DNA of 64,000 bases from Megamerina dolium (Eukaryota; Arthropoda; Insecta; Diptera; Megamerinidae): positions 84,750,833-84,814,832 of the forward strand of contig OY978525.1 in NCBI GenBank assembly GCA_963854835.1, in the 5' to 3' direction. Under the pieces are notes generated by a model that saw only the letters and a list, made by a program, of their open reading frames with translations, was not told the DNA's origin and did not search any database. Positions 44,270 to 61,138 of this stretch are shown here, piece by piece (within the stretch, counting starts at the first letter, position 1; every line of letters starts with the position of its first letter). Both the position numbers and the translations under genes were made by a program.

Positions 44270-46480
44270 TGCATAATGCAATATGCAAGGTATATTCATT
44301 TCGGTCAGATGTTTGTGTCCACTTGAAGGAATCTCCGGAGATATAGACATAGATATATATTCGTGATCAACGTCGTTTAAATTTTCGATTTAACGATGTC
44401 CGTCCGTCCGTCTGTCACCTGGTTGGTTCGCACGATAACTTGAGTAAATATTGAGTTATTTCGACGAAATTTGGCACAAGTAACCTATGATCCAAGGGTA
44501 CGAAGGGAATTGATATTGAGCATGATCGGTCAATAGCCACGCCCACACCAAGCATTCAAACCGACTAACCTCGGAATTTTCAAAATTTTTAACTTGCTAT
44601 AACTCACATAATATACGACTTGAGACAACAATATTTGGCACATAGAGTTATATTATACTACTATATAACCTCGCCAAAAGTGGGTGAGCCACGCCTACTT
44701 TTTAGCGTAGATCTCATACAAAGTGTCTGTACTTCTTTTAAATTGAAACTACTGTAACTTCTACAATCTTCTGTCTAGAATAACCATAATTGACACTTAA
44801 ATTAATATGGTAGTCGGAAATAATCTGGCAAAAAATCAGTGTGCCACGCTTACTCCTTCATGGGTCTCCCATACAAAGTCGAGTGAATTGAACTAAAACT
44901 TTTAAGCTCCATAACTTACAAACCATTTAGCGTAGGACAACGAGATTTAAGGTATGGATTAGTATTGTACGAGCAACTAGCCTCACAGGAAATGGGCGCA
45001 CCACGCCCACTGTTTATCGTAGCCCCCATACAAATTTTAAATTGAAACAGCTGTAACTTCGGCAATCTTCTGTCTAGAATAACCATAATTGACACTTAAA
45101 TTAATATCGTAGTCAGTAATAATCTGGAAGAAAATCAGTGTGCCACGCCAAGTCCTTCATGGGTCTCCCATACAAAGTCGACGGAATTAAACTAAAACTT
45201 TTAAGCTCCATAACTTACAAACCATTTAGCGTAGGACAACGAGATTTAAGGTATGGATTAGTATTGTACGAGCAACTAGGCTTATAGGAAATGGGCGCGC
45301 CATGCTCACTGTTTATTGTAGCCCCCATACAAAATGACTGAAATTCTTTTAAATTGAAACAGCTGTAACTTCGGCAATCTTCTGTCTAGAATAACCATAA
45401 TTGACACTTAAATTAATATCGTAGTCGGAAATAATCTGGCAAAAAATCAGTGTGCCACGCTTACTCCTTCATGGGTCTCCCATACAAAGTCGAGTGAATT
45501 AAACTAAAACTTTTAAGCTCCATAACTTACAAACCATTTAGCGTAGGACAACGAGATTTAAGGTATGGATTAGTATTGTACGAGCAACTAGCCTCACAGG
45601 AAATGGGCGCACCACGCCCACTGTATCGTAGCCCCCATACAAATTTTAAATTGAAACAGCTGTAACTTCGGCAATCTTCTGTCTAGAATAACCATAATTG
45701 ACACTTAAATTAATATCGTAGTCGGAAATAATCTGGCAGAAAATCAGTGTGCCACTGCCACTCCTTCATGGGTCTCCCATACAAAGTCGAAGGAATTAAA
45801 CTAAAACTTTTAAGCTCCATAACTTACAAACCATTTAGCGTAGGACAACGAGATTTAAGGTATGGATTAGTATTGTACGAGCAACTATGCTTACAGGAAA
45901 TGGGCGCATCACGCCCACTATTTATCGTAGCCCCTGTACAAAATGAGTGAAATTCTTTTAAACTGAAATAGCTGTAACTTCTGCATCCTTCTGTCTGGAA
46001 CAATTATAATTAATACTTCGGCTAATATGGTAGTCGAAAATAATCTGACAAAAAATCAACATGCCACACCCACTTCTTAATGGGGCTTCCATACAAAATT
46101 TGGAAAATTAAAAAAAATTTAAACCGCTATAACTTAAGAACTATTCAGCGTAGGACAACCAAATTTAAGGAGTGGATTGATATTGAAAAATTAATTAGAT
46201 ATAAAAGAAAGAGGTAAGCCACGCCCACTTTTTATATAGCTTTCGTACAAAATCTCGGATTTATCTTAAACATTAAAACACCCATAACTTACTAAATAAT
46301 ACGCCTAGGTCAACCCATTGCAACCTAGGTAGTTTAGTATTATAGGCAGAAATTATTCCTCAAGAATTGGTGAGGTAGCCTGGTTCTTAATGTAGCTCCT
46401 ATACAAAGTAGTGGAAGAAAACGATGGATATACGAGCAAACTTTTTATATATACCTCTACATATGCAGGGTATAATTTGG
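44270..46480. repeat. Dispersed repeat element with ~300-bp tandem units
   Basis: Four closely similar units recur (taagctccataacttacaaa near 44904, 45203, 45515 and 45812; spacing 299, 312, 297 bp), with diverged units on both sides. Each contains cttctgtctagaataaccat, catgggtctcccatacaaag and gccacgcc boxes. The whole is bounded by gcaaggtata (near 44286) and gcagggtata (near 46464). A fragment of the left end recurs inverted at 18760-18990. No coding capacity. Confidence 0.8.
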
Positions 46481-46551
46481 TCGGCCCCAGCCGACTGTAA
46501 GGCCATTTTTTTAATAAATTCAATAAATTTTATGCAAAACTTACATTTTTA

Positions 46552-46782
46552 TTATTTTAATTTTCTTCTCGTTACAAATTTTCTGCGAGATAAAATGGCG
46601 CTAAAATGTCTATATCGCGAGATCAATAATGCTAGAGGTAATGCCGTGGTTATAATACCAATACCAATCAGACCAATTTCACCAGTGTTGCCATATGCAA
46701 TTTTATATAAAGAAAAGGAAAATGTGAGAATAAATATTTTTAAATAATGCATTATTGCTTTACGGGTATTGCGTACATACAT
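46552..46782 (-). CDS. Possible small two-helix membrane protein
   Basis: A 76-residue frame (or 66 from the inner methionine at 46752) has a hydrophobic N-terminal helix (YLKIFILTFSFSLYKIAYG) and a second one (IGLIGIGIITTALPLALLIS), then a basic tail (RRKFVTRRKLK). The stop is followed at once by AATAAA. Such a layout fits a small membrane protein, but I recognise no family. Confidence 0.3.
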   Translation of the reverse strand: MYVRNTRKAIMHYLKIFILTFSFSLYKIAYGNTGEIGLIGIGIITTALPLALLISRYRHFSAILSRRKFVTRRKLK

Positions 46783-47650
46783 GTTTATTATGTTGACAAC
46801 TGCGAAAGATTATAAAATTTTAAACATTAATTATATAAATTCCCTTTAAAGAAAGCTATTCGCGTTTGTTTTATGTTCTGAGTATGTACTGATTAAGAGA
46901 ATTTTCTCGTTAAGCAACGAAATTCTATAACTTTAAATTTATTATTTTTTTTAGAAATGGTGTTTTTGTGGAGTAGACCTCTTACTGAAGAACTTATTAC
47001 TTTGTTGTAAATTAATGAACTCTTGTAGGATACAAGAAATCCAAGTTATTGTAATCGTGAAAAACGGGAACAAGTCTTAGCCTACGGCATAAGAAATATC
47101 GCGATGGTAGAGATGATACCGTGATCGCGAGATGATTAAAATGAAATTTTGCTATCGCAAAAAAATTCGAGTTTCGCAATCGCGATAAGAGATCAATAAT
47201 GGCGGACATTAATTTAATAAAACAAAAAAAAATTCGTTTTTATTCTAAAACGTTTATTGGTAAACATTCTTCTTTAAGTTTGTGAAAATTTCATTCATTA
47301 ACAACTTATTAAATCATCACAATTCATATTTTTTTATATTTAAACAATATTGAAAGCAGCGAAACAAAATTTTTTAAATTATTCACTTTGCTCTTTTTTA
47401 TCGCGTCTATCCCCTTTGTTTGAATATGCGCAGTTTAACTGCAATATACGTTTTCATCTCTGCTTTGCTCGCCGCTCCTCTATGTGCTTAGCCTAATAAC
47501 CTATTTTTAACGAGCGCTTAACTGCATTTAAGAGCTCTGTTATGTTTGAAAAGTGTCCAGTGTTTTAACCCGAATAGAGTTAATTCTTTCAGCTGTTTTT
47601 TGTTTTGACATTTGAATTTGACATTCGCTCCGTTGAAATTGTTGAAAATA
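46783..47650. other. Interval without recognisable gene
   Basis: AT-rich sequence with some short inverted gcgat/atcgc motifs near 47097-47205. No supported exon or mobile element. Confidence 0.5.
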
Positions 47651-48797
47651 TCAGGTCAGTCCATAAGTTCGTGCGTTGTTTTTTCAATAGTTTCACAGTC
47701 GGCGCCTTTTCTTGGCAAATAAAGAACTATTTTTATTTTCTCTGATGTATTGTGTATTTAACAAGTGATTTTAATCGCGGATAGAAGTACGGGTTGTTAA
47801 AAAATAAAATGGAATCTTCGAACGAGTATAAGAGCCATATTTTGTATTTTTTTTTATAAAAGTGGGAGAATACCGTGAGTGTAAGGTCTGCGAAAAAGTG
47901 GTTTTCTAAATTCCGAAGTGGTGATTGTGACAATAAGGATGCCCCACGCTCTGGTCGTCCTGAGGTCTTTAATTCCGACGCCTTGCTGGAACTAGTGGAA
48001 GCTGAGCCAAGTTGGACAGTCGACATAATGGCTGGAAGGTTAAATTGATCACATGGAACAGTTTACAGGCACCTGGTTCAATTGTGCAAGGCTCCAAAGC
48101 TGGGAAAATGGGTTTCGCATACACCATTGAAAACCTTCAGCAGAGAGTGAATGTGTGTTCTCCGGTTGAAAATGAGAGCTTTTTGAACCGTATTGTTACT
48201 GGGGACGAAAAATGGGTCCTTTAAAATAATTCTGTTCATAAACGCCAGTGGTTAGATAAAGATGAGACATCAGAACCAAACCCAGAGATGGCCTCCTGTT
48301 GATGGGATATGGCCGGTATCATTTATTTTGATCTACTGGAACCAAACCAGACGATCACAGCTGATTATTATTGCCATCAACTATCCAAACTATCCAGGCA
48401 CTTGAACAAAATCGACCGTCTTTAGTCAATAGACGCAAAGTTTTGTTTCACCACGGTAACGCAAGACCGCATACCTCAAGACAGACCTTACGCAAGCTGA
48501 ACGAGCTCGGATGGGAGCTAATGCTGCATCCACCATAGTCTCCGGATATTGCAGTTTGCGATTATAACCTTTTCCGCAGACTTCAGTCTCATTTAAGTAA
48601 TTAGAATTACACCTCAAAAGAAGCTATAAAAAGGGATATCGACGCGCATTTTGGCTCCAAGGAAAAACAATTTTTGAGCAGGGAATTAAAACAACAATGC
48701 AGGAAAATATATTATTGATTAATAAATACTGAAAACTTATTTTTTATTTATTTTAAAACCACCTAAGAAAAACGCACGAACTTATGGACTGACCTGA
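47651..48797 (+). mobile_element. Dead mariner (mellifera-like)
   Basis: This 1147-bp element is flanked by TA and has perfect 27-bp inverted ends (tcaggtcagtccataagttc start). Plus-strand fragments read WFSKFRSGDCDNKDAPRSGR, HLVQLCKAPKLGKWV, LNRIVTGDEKWVL (first catalytic D) and GIIYFDLLEPNQTITADYY. The second catalytic motif HHDNARPHTS has become HHGNARPHTS. Several stops and shifts remove function. Confidence 0.9.
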
Positions 48798-51993
<3,196 letters not shown>

Positions 51994-52049
51994 TATATAT
52001 ATGTATATATATATATATGTATATATATATATGTATATTTATATATATG

Positions 52050-52130
<81 letters not shown>

Positions 52131-52135
52131 GTATA
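51994..52135. repeat. TA/TATG microsatellite
   Basis: Continuation of the repeat split by Tc1 copy ii. Confidence 0.93.
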
Positions 52136-52439
52136 TATGAATTTTTCCTTTTTTGTAATTCTACTCTTATTTTGTTCAATTATTTATTGATTCCTATTTA
52201 TTGATATTTATTTAATTTAATACATTTATTTTGGTATTTTTTTATATTTATTTTTTGTCCATGGCACGAACAGACAATAATGGCGCCCAAATAAAAAAAG
52301 GTTAAAAACTTCTTTTTTCTACATTGTGCGTATGTATGTGATTGATGTGTTGTGTTCAGTTTTGAATTTGTGTTGTATGAGTTAAATTCCTCTGTGTTGT
52401 CAAAAATGGCAGCACATTCCATTACAATAGCGTGTTTAT

Positions 52440-54550
52440 CGATTCTTCTTATTCTGATTCGATATTTTAAATCGACTCATAACATAGATTAGGAACCCAA
52501 TTTTCGAGTTTATCACTCTCTGTCTTAGCAACAGACTATTGAATATAATAATGGGTTCATCCACCTTAAGCATAGCAAGAGGGTTTTCGACTGCTCCGAG
52601 GGTTACAAGATCCGCAAATTTGTACATGTCCGCGTGTATAATACCATCAGATCCTGGTGACTTAAAAGGTTTAAAATTATTTATCATCCAATTAATCTTT
52701 GTTTTATTGATCATTTTGTACGAGACGTCGTAGGTAATTCTACTACGACTAACATTGGGAGTTCGGCCTAGGCTGTCCGCCAAACAGCGTGGAAAATGGG
52801 TATCAATTAGTACACGAAGAGTTTCCAGGCTTGAAGTAGTCCATTCACCATCCATCTTCATGATGAAGTTGGATGTACTGGATTCGTTGCGAGAATCTTT
52901 CTTGCCTCTATGTTACTGCAAAAGTCATCCCATGATGATTTTTTGCTTTGTCTACACTCGTAGGCTCTTTTTATAGGGATGAAACTGCTGAGTGATTTTG
53001 GCTCGGTTGAATTGCTGTCGACACTCCTTCCTTAATGTGATGATCTCTACCGACCATCACGGAGGTTTCTTCTTCTTTGGAGCCCTTCTAATTGGACAGG
53101 CCGCTATAGTAGCCTTTCTACAAGCTTCTGTAATTAGATGGACAGCGGCCTCATGGTGCTCCTCATTTTGCAAGCTTGAGGGCCCCATGTGAGTGAGGGA
53201 TTTATTTAGGGTGGCTCCATACTTATCCAAATTTGTGCGTTTCCTATTTAAAAATGGTATCTGCCATTGTGGCCTTATATCAAGGCGGAAGCTAATATAC
53301 TTATGATCCGAAAAAGAGTGATCTTTGTCAACCTTCCATATCCTAACTAGAAAGTCTGAAGGGTCGTTTGTAAGGGTTATAGCTAAAACCTCCTCCTGGT
53401 TGCAAGTAATAAAGGTCGGTTCTGTACCCATATTTGAGAGAATCAAGATAGAACTAATAATATATTCAAAAAGTGACACCTCGGTCGTTGGTGTCTGAGC
53501 TGCCTCAGATAAAACGGTGTTCGTTGGCGTCGGCTCCCATCACCAGATTCTTTTCGGGTTTCTCCCCCTCCAGAATCGCCTTCCTTATTAAGGGGTGAAG
53601 TGGGGATTCAGTGTGGTGGTGAGCCATATACGCAGACATCAGCCAATATATATGGGATTGATGATCTAACGCAATGGTCACAGTATCCTTGTCGCTGTAA
53701 TTAGATAGTAGGAAGGCTTTGTAGCATTTTTTCACTACAATACATGATCGAGCCTTACCTACGTTTTGAACGTAGTATAATCCATATAATCCATAGTCTC
53801 GGGAGCTTAGTCGGCCTCAAGCCGTGCGTTAGGCTAGACCTTCCCAACATTCGCGATGGCCTCTGAAGAGATCTGTCGATCACGGGTCCGCACAGGACAT
53901 TAGTTTGATGTGTCCTTAATGCCATCCGACATCTTTGCACCAAACTACGGGGTCAGGGTTCCTCGTCAGGATATCCCTCTATATTCGGAGGAGATTCATC
54001 TCCACTTGATCCCCATGCCCAAATGGCAGTGCTCCATCTTCATGGTTCCTATCAAATGGCGGCAAAGATAAAGTGGTCATTTGCCACGTCACTGAAGGAA
54101 CGAGCTGGAGTATTAATGTGGCCGAAGACGAAGTATTCGTCTTTTTTGGCTTGAACAGCTGCTCTTCTTGCGAGCGTTGGCGTTTGGACGCAAGTCCGGA
54201 AGAATGGAACAGAACCCTATATTCCGGAAAGTACACAGCTACTCCCTGAGGCGGACAGGTATTAGAGAGGATCCGTTAGAATACAGCCAGTATAATCCCC
54301 CGGCTGCAAACTATCCAGTGACTTATCGACTCCTAGGTCTAAGTCCGTAGTGTTCTGTAAATTAGCAGGGTCACCTCGAGCAGCATGTGACAGAGAGTCA
54401 CGCACTAGCGGTCTTGGCCAGATAGAGGCTAGCGCCGTATATAAAGCCACAGCTGTATGTCGCATATTCTGACCCTGCAAAAAAATGCAGATGTGGAAAT
54501 ACCTGACCCAATATCCAACCCCATATTCCACTCCAAATCTTTTTTTCAAA
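52440..54550 (-). pseudogene. LOA-type LINE fragment (endonuclease to RT start)
   Basis: Broken minus-strand frames in order: a pre-endonuclease region (54000-54549); endonuclease start near 53760-53900; LVMGADANEH near 53530 (catalytic region); FEYIISSILILSNMGTEPTF and KDHSFSDHKYISF near 53310-53470 (SDH catalytic motif); then a linker and the RT start INNFKPFKSPGSDGI near 52640. It is cut off there. Its endonuclease resembles that of the LINE at 16530-17575. Stops and shifts indicate decay. Confidence 0.75.
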
Positions 54551-56189
54551 ATTTTAATACAAAAATTGTATTGTGTGAAAAATTAATTAAGTTTTAAAAG
54601 CCTTCAATTTCCTGGTAGTGATGATATGGCGGTGCAGGGCATGAAAAAGCCGATTTAATGTTTATTCAATTTTTTATTTATTTTAAATTGTGATGAAATT
54701 TTTGATAGAATGAATGTATGTGAAATTATCTATCCAATGTATATAGAACGAACTAAATCGTACCAGTAGAACTCGAGATATTGCGATTTAAACAACACAG
54801 AAATTGACAAAACTTTTTAATATCTTTCAAAACTTTGATCTAACGGTATTCAGTTAAAAACTTTTTCAGAGAGATATTCCGATACACGTGTAAAAGTATT
54901 TTCGTAAAGAATTAAAAAAAAATTTACCCGAATCTGAGAACAAATCTTGAACGTTATGCGATTTAAAATGGAATGACCTATATATGGATACGATGCGAAA
55001 AAACTGCCCAACAATGTCGCAAAATGAAAGAACAAAACAATGAAGACACAAAATGTTTTTGATTGTTTTTTGCTTTTGTTTACTAAAACTATAATGTACA
55101 TTATACCGGATCGATTCCCATACGATAGAATATAAGGTTAGGCGATTGAAGAGTTACCAACTATACAGAGGTATATTTGTCAAACCGATATTGCCAACTA
55201 CGTGAAATTCATACCAATAACAGGCGTTTATATTGTTTACAAACTACCGCAAGTATTGCGTCGAAGTTTTATAGCACAAAAGTTATTCGAAATGGAATTC
55301 AAATGTAATAGTCTTTTTAGTGCCGCTAATTAGTTAAATGGTATCAAAATCTACCAGATATGTGAAAATGAACATTTATTTGAATATTTGTTTTTGGTAA
55401 ACTAATGCCTCGCTAAATGAATTATGTACTACATACAAAAGCTTAATAAGAGATAGGGCTCCATGTATTCATAGTAGAATGTCTCGGAGAAGAAATTTTG
55501 TAAATGTAAGGTTGTAAAATGACAAACAGGAGTGAAATCATATTTATTACCGTTATACACACGCACATTAAACGCATTTTAAGATGTAATAAAAACATAT
55601 CCTGACCCATTTTTCTGTGTACAGAATTCTTTTAGCTAGAGTAATTTGTTGGCCAAAAACTAAAATTCAAATAAAGATTCAATTTGACATAACTGGTTGA
55701 TTTTTATACAGTTTTGATAATTCTTATTTGATTAATTTGAAATTATGGCACAAAAAAGAGATAAAAAGGCTACTAACTCAGTAAATTTCTTTGCAACTGG
55801 ATATCAAGTTTAGTCATAACAGAGCTTTGAAAATTGAAAATGTTGAAATTTTGACTAAAAAATCTAGTTCTGTTGAAGTAAAATATTATTTTCAAAGAGA
55901 ATCAATTTTTTAATGTGTATGATTTAATGTTTTTCAATAATTTGTGAACCCATGGCATCACACCAAAATTACTCCGAAAATAATACGATACAAAAAATTT
56001 TTTAAAAAAATAATTTTTCCATTTAAGAAAAAATCTTTTTTCCCAATATCTTAGAAACTAGAGTTCGTAGGGCAAAACGGAGGTCATTTTTGGATTTAAC
56101 CTGGTCGTAATATCCTAGAAAATTCAATTTCAATCCGGCACCAAACAGAAATGTTTCTTCTGTGGAGATGTGTAATCTACCTCTTCACT
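54551..56189. other. AT-rich interval without supported gene
   Basis: Only short frames without motifs. No repeats or mobile element ends recognised. Confidence 0.5.
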
Positions 56190-58757
56190 CTGTAATTAGG
56201 GTGCCTTTATGTAGCTGGCTTTGCTTGTTATGTGATGTCACCTTCTTTTTTTAATGGAGCTTCTCCACTTGGCGACAGTCGGGCAACGTCTTTCTGGCAT
56301 CCACTGGGAGGCGCATAAAGTGAGGTTGTGCGTTGGGTTTGGGACCCACCACAAAAAAAACGTCCCCCAATGCAAAATAGAACCTTGCCTTGGATAAAGA
56401 ATACCGCTTTTGTTGATGACCCCCGCAAACGAAATAAGGATCATGATTTACGGATATGCACCTGGAATGTCCGGTCCCTCTATAGCGAAGGTGCCTCTAT
56501 CCAACTGGTTGATGCCCTCGACAAATATAAGACTGACATCACTGCTCTTCAGGAAATAATATGGACGGGACAAAGTGGCTCTAAAAGAGCATCCTGTGAT
56601 ATATATTACAGTTACCATGCAGAGAGGCAGAAAATTAGATGTGGCTTTGTTATCAGTAAGAGACGACGACATTTTCTCGGCTCTGACGGCTCACACCTGT
56701 GAACGAGCGGCTGGCAACAATCCGCATAAAGGCTACATTTTTCAAAATCAGTCTAATATGTGCCCCAGCTCCGACGGATGAGAAGGACGATGCGACCCAA
56801 GAGAGCTTCTTTCTTCTTTCCCCCGCCACGAGATCTAAATCGTGCTTGGCGACTTTAATGCCAGGGTGGGCTAGAAAGGTACCTTTGGTTCAACTGTCTG
56901 AAAATTCAGCGTTCCATGATGCCAACATCGACTCGGATCATTACCTCGTTGCAGCTAAGATGCGAACACGTTTATGTGTCGCAAAGAACAAACGAAGTCC
57001 CACACAGAGAAAGTTTGACGTCAATAAGCTGGGATCACCAGAGACAGCAAATGCTTTTACCACTCGAATATCGGATCTGCTTAAGCAGTACACTTCGCCT
57101 CTTGAAGATACATGTAGACAGTTGACACATATATCCCATCCATGACTACTGCTGCGGAGGAGGTAATCGTCTTCTACCGGCCTCTGAGGAACGAGTGGTA
57201 TGATCAGGAGTGTCGCGAAGCTACCGCAGAGAAAGACGCCGACTGCAGGAGCGGTACAGAGAGAAAAGGAGTGCAGAGAGACGTCTTTTCAGGCGCAAGA
57301 AGAGGGAGTTGAAAATACGCGAGTGTGAGGAGATAGAGATGTGTACCGCCAAGAATGAGACTCGAAAATTCTTTGAGAAAATCAAGCGCCTACCTATTGT
57401 TGTCCTGTCGTGACAATAAAAGGCATCTGGATGCAGATGTTACTGAGCTTATGGATGAAACACTTCTCTACGTTACTGAATAACGACGCCTCGAACAATC
57501 CCGCCAGGGGAGGAAATCTCCCGAACTCCGCAATCACGGATGATGGTGTAGATGTTCCACCACCCGACCATGACGAGGCCAGAGAGGAGATTTCTAGGCT
57601 GAAAAATAACAAAGCTGCAATTCCTGATGACCTGCCTGCCGAGTTGTCCATGACCGGAGGTGATGAGCTGTTCACCAGCAAGCACCAACTCACAAGCAGA
57701 ATATGGTCGGATGAAAGCATACACGATGATTGGAGGCTCAAAAACAGATCGACACACATCTATCTATTTCTATTTCTTGATTATAAAGACGCATTTGACG
57801 GCCCGGTAAGGGATTACCTCTACACAACAATGTTTGAGTTCGGTATTCTTGCGAAGCTCATTCGGCTTTGCAGAATTACACTGTGTAACTCCCGTTGTGC
57901 AGTGGAAATTGGGAAGGACCTCTTCCCGCAGTGTAATACCGAACGCAGTTTCAGACAAGGTGATTTGTTATGGAAAAAATAATAAAAGGTGCTGATCTAC
58001 CGCATAATGGCACTATATTCAACAAAAGTGTCATGCTGTTAGCGTATGCCGATGATATTGACATAATCGGCATGAACACATGTACAGCATGCTCAGAGGT
58101 AGAAAAAGAGTCTCGTCGAAAGGGTAAACGAGGGCAAGACAAGTACCTAGTATCAACAAACAAAGAGTCCCAGCATCTTGGACAGCACGTCACTGTTGAT
58201 AACTACGCTCTTGAAGTAGTGAAGGACTTTATCTATCTTGGAACCAGTAATGACGCCAGCCTGGAGATATTGCGAAGGATTGCTTTTGCTTACTTACTTA
58301 CTTTTGCTTTTGCTAACAGATGCTATTTTGGGGTAAGTAAGCAATTGAGAAATCGGGCCTACTCTCGAGCAACGAAAACCACTCTCTACAGTTTTCTCAT
58401 CATGCCTGTCCTTACAAATGTCACCGAGGCTTGGCAGATGAGAGAATGCTCGGAGTTTTTGAGAGAAAAGTCTTACGCAAGATCTTTGGACCTACTTGCG
58501 TTGGTGACGAGTATCGAATAAAGTACAACCATAAGCTGTACATGCTCCGGCTAAGAAGGTGTTATATTCGGAACCCGCTGGTGGACGACGCAAAAGAGGC
58601 AGACCCAACCTCCGGTGGAAGGGCCAAGTACTGGGGAACCTGTCAACGCTGGGAATATCTGACTGGCGCCAGCTAGCGAAAAAAAGGGTTGGATGGGGCA
58701 GCATGCTAGATTCGGCCTAAATTGATTTTCGGTTTTTATGGCCACATAAGTAAGTAA
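56190..58757 (+). mobile_element. RTE-clade LINE, copy C (decayed)
   Basis: Endonuclease (ICTWNVRSLYSEG), linker, RT (RLKNNKAA, YKDAFDGPVRDYLY, LLAYADDIDIIGMNTC) and C-terminal parts appear in order but in several frames. Blocks between KRLP and the RT, and before NRSTHIYLF, are deleted. A short extra ttacttactta insert lies near 58290. The 3' end is ttttatggccacataagtaa at about 58733-58752. Confidence 0.88.
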
Positions 58758-59039
58758 GTAGTATAAGTACTATAGTAATTATAGACCGTCGTGGTCTCGC
58801 AATGTTATTGCACAATCGGAATCTTTTTTTAATTGTTCCATAACTGCAAAGAAATACAATTAACTTTCACAAAATTTGAGTAAAGATTTATATTACTTAC
58901 TTGATCCAATTCTTTCATTCGTTGAGGATTCTTCTTCTTCAGTATTGGCAATTTTAATCAAATGTCATAAAACCCCAAAAAGTATTGGGATTTGCTTTTA
59001 AACCAAAAATACTAAAGAGTCATCAAAGAGCTGAGAGTC
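58758..59039. other. Short AT-rich spacer between two RTE elements
   Basis: No gene is visible in this spacer. Confidence 0.4.
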
Positions 59040-61040
59040 ATCGCCAACTCAGAATTTTTCTTTCGAAGATTTGTAGTTTGGGTTTGTCCTTGTCGAATGA
59101 TGGTTATGTACAGAGCCATTTTGCATTGGCTATTGAGCAGCTTTGATTTGAACAGTTTGATTAGTGACGCATATGACCTGTTAGCTGCTTGTATTATCTC
59201 ATCGATAGTGCGGCTTGTTGAGTTATCGCTATTCAGTTATTCAACATTGGTTAATTTTTAATTTTAGTGTTAGCTTTTTTTTCTGGACATCATCATATAC
59301 TTCGTTTTATCTGCATTGATTTTAAGACCAATTTGGCCAGCTGCTCTTTTTGCTGACAATTGCGATGTCGTCTTACTCCAGTTTTAATTCTGAAGGGTTC
59401 AGACTTACTGTCCTGGATCATTACTTTTGATACAGTTTATCGCAAAAACATCATTACTATTTAAGTCAGTTTTTCTGGAATTTTATATTTCCGAAATGTT
59501 GCGGGGATAGCCATCCTATTAATGCTATCGAATGCTTGTTTAAAATCAATAAAGAGCATATGTAAATTGATATTTCGCTCAAAACACTTCTTCATGGACT
59601 GCTTGAGGGAAAAAATTTGATATACTGTTGATCTTCCAGGTCGAAATCCTCATTAATGCTCCGGAAAAATTCTTTCTATGTGGTCTATGACAATCCTTGC
59701 GATGGTTTTTGCAGTTTGTTTTATCGCCTTTTTTGAGAATGGGAATTATTAATGCTGTGTTCCAGTCATCTGGCAGTGTTTCAGTGTTCCAAATCTGTGT
59801 TGTTAGGTGATAAATTCTTTAATGAACATGGCGCTCACATTTTTCAGGAGATCAGCTGTGTTACTGTCCTCCGCGGGCGACTTGAATTTTTTCTTGTATT
59901 GAGGGTGGTTGCTTATCGGGATAATCACGCTGTGTGTTGTTCGGATGTATTATACTCGTATCCGTATAAGCTTCAAACTCACCAGCATTTAGCAGCTCCT
60001 TGAAGTGTTCTACTATAATCTGCTGATCGGTAACTATATCGCCATTTTTGCTCTTGCATATATTTCCCCGCGGTTGCAATCCGCGTTTTTCTACCATAAT
60101 TTTGCTATAGAATTTGCGGGTTTGTTTTCGTTGAAATCTCTGTACAGGTTACCTAGATCTTTCTTCATTGCCTCTCTTTTCTTTTTTGGCACGCTTTCGT
60201 TGCTATTCGCCTTCTGTCAATGTATATTTATTATGCGGCTCGAGTTTTTTTAGTAGCCACTTCTTGCATTCCTCATCGAACCATTCTGAGTTTTTGTTTT
60301 TAATTTCACTACCTAGAGTAGAAGCTGCGGCATTTGTGGTCGAGTTACCTAAGGCTTTCCACTCCGCTTCTATGTTGTCGGATGTTTTTGTTGCCTTAAC
60401 CCTTTGTCAATTTCCGCCTGAAATCTGATTTTGACTGTGAGATTAACTAGTTTATTAGTGTTCCATTTTTTCTTTATAACCCCTTTGGCTTTCAAGATGT
60501 TCGGGGGATTTGTCAAAGCTTTATCCTTACTAAATAGTGGTCGCTGTCACCATTTGGTCCTCTGAGACTGCGCACGATAGTTATATAACTTTTTCTTTGG
60601 CGACTGATAAGCGCATGATCAATTTGATTCACTTAATTGCTTCCAGGTATCTTCCAGGTCCCCTTGTGTATTTTTTGTGATGTAATGCAGTATTCGCATT
60701 GTATGTTGTTGTGGAATTTGCAGAGACCTCTGCCATTTTCGGACGTTTTTTCATGAAGTGAGTATTTACCAGCTATGTTTCTATTGTAGCTTTCGATTCC
60801 TACTTTGGAGTTAAAATCTCCTAAGATGACAGTTGTGTAATATTTACTTATTTTGTTGTATATGTCTTCCAGTTTCGTGTAGAATAAGTCTTTCTTCCCT
60901 TCACTAGCGTTTTCGGTTGCGTATATTAACGTTAAGTTGTTGCAAGGCCCTTTGATGAGCAGTTTACAGAGTATGTTGTTAACTGGCTCGAATCCTAGTA
61001 TCTTATTTCTTACGCTTGTCCAGAAACCAGTTGAGAGTAT
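59040..61040 (-). pseudogene. Second RTE-clade LINE lineage, decayed
   Basis: On the minus strand: endonuclease ([51 protein letters not shown]) at 60540-60930; linker (SKNGDIVTDQQIIVEHFKEL) at 60000-60050; RT remnants, with GLKINADKTKYMMMSR at 59280-59330 and SYASLIKLFKSKLLNSQCKM near 59120. The sequence differs clearly from copies A-E, so it is another RTE family. Many stops. Confidence 0.72.
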
Positions 61041-61050
61041 ATTAAATATA

Positions 61051-61076
61051 ATTGAGAGAGAGAGAGAGAGAGAGTG
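61051..61076. repeat. GA microsatellite
   Basis: Short GA run before the SINE. Confidence 0.9.
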
Positions 61077-61138
61077 AGTCCATAATACTGTTTTTTGTTT
61101 GTTTTATTTTTAAACCAAAACTACTTACAACATTAGAG

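Noticed and set aside
47090..47210. Inverted gcgat/atcgc cluster as a structured RNA
   Set aside because: Matches are short and interrupted; no stable extended stem was visible by eye.
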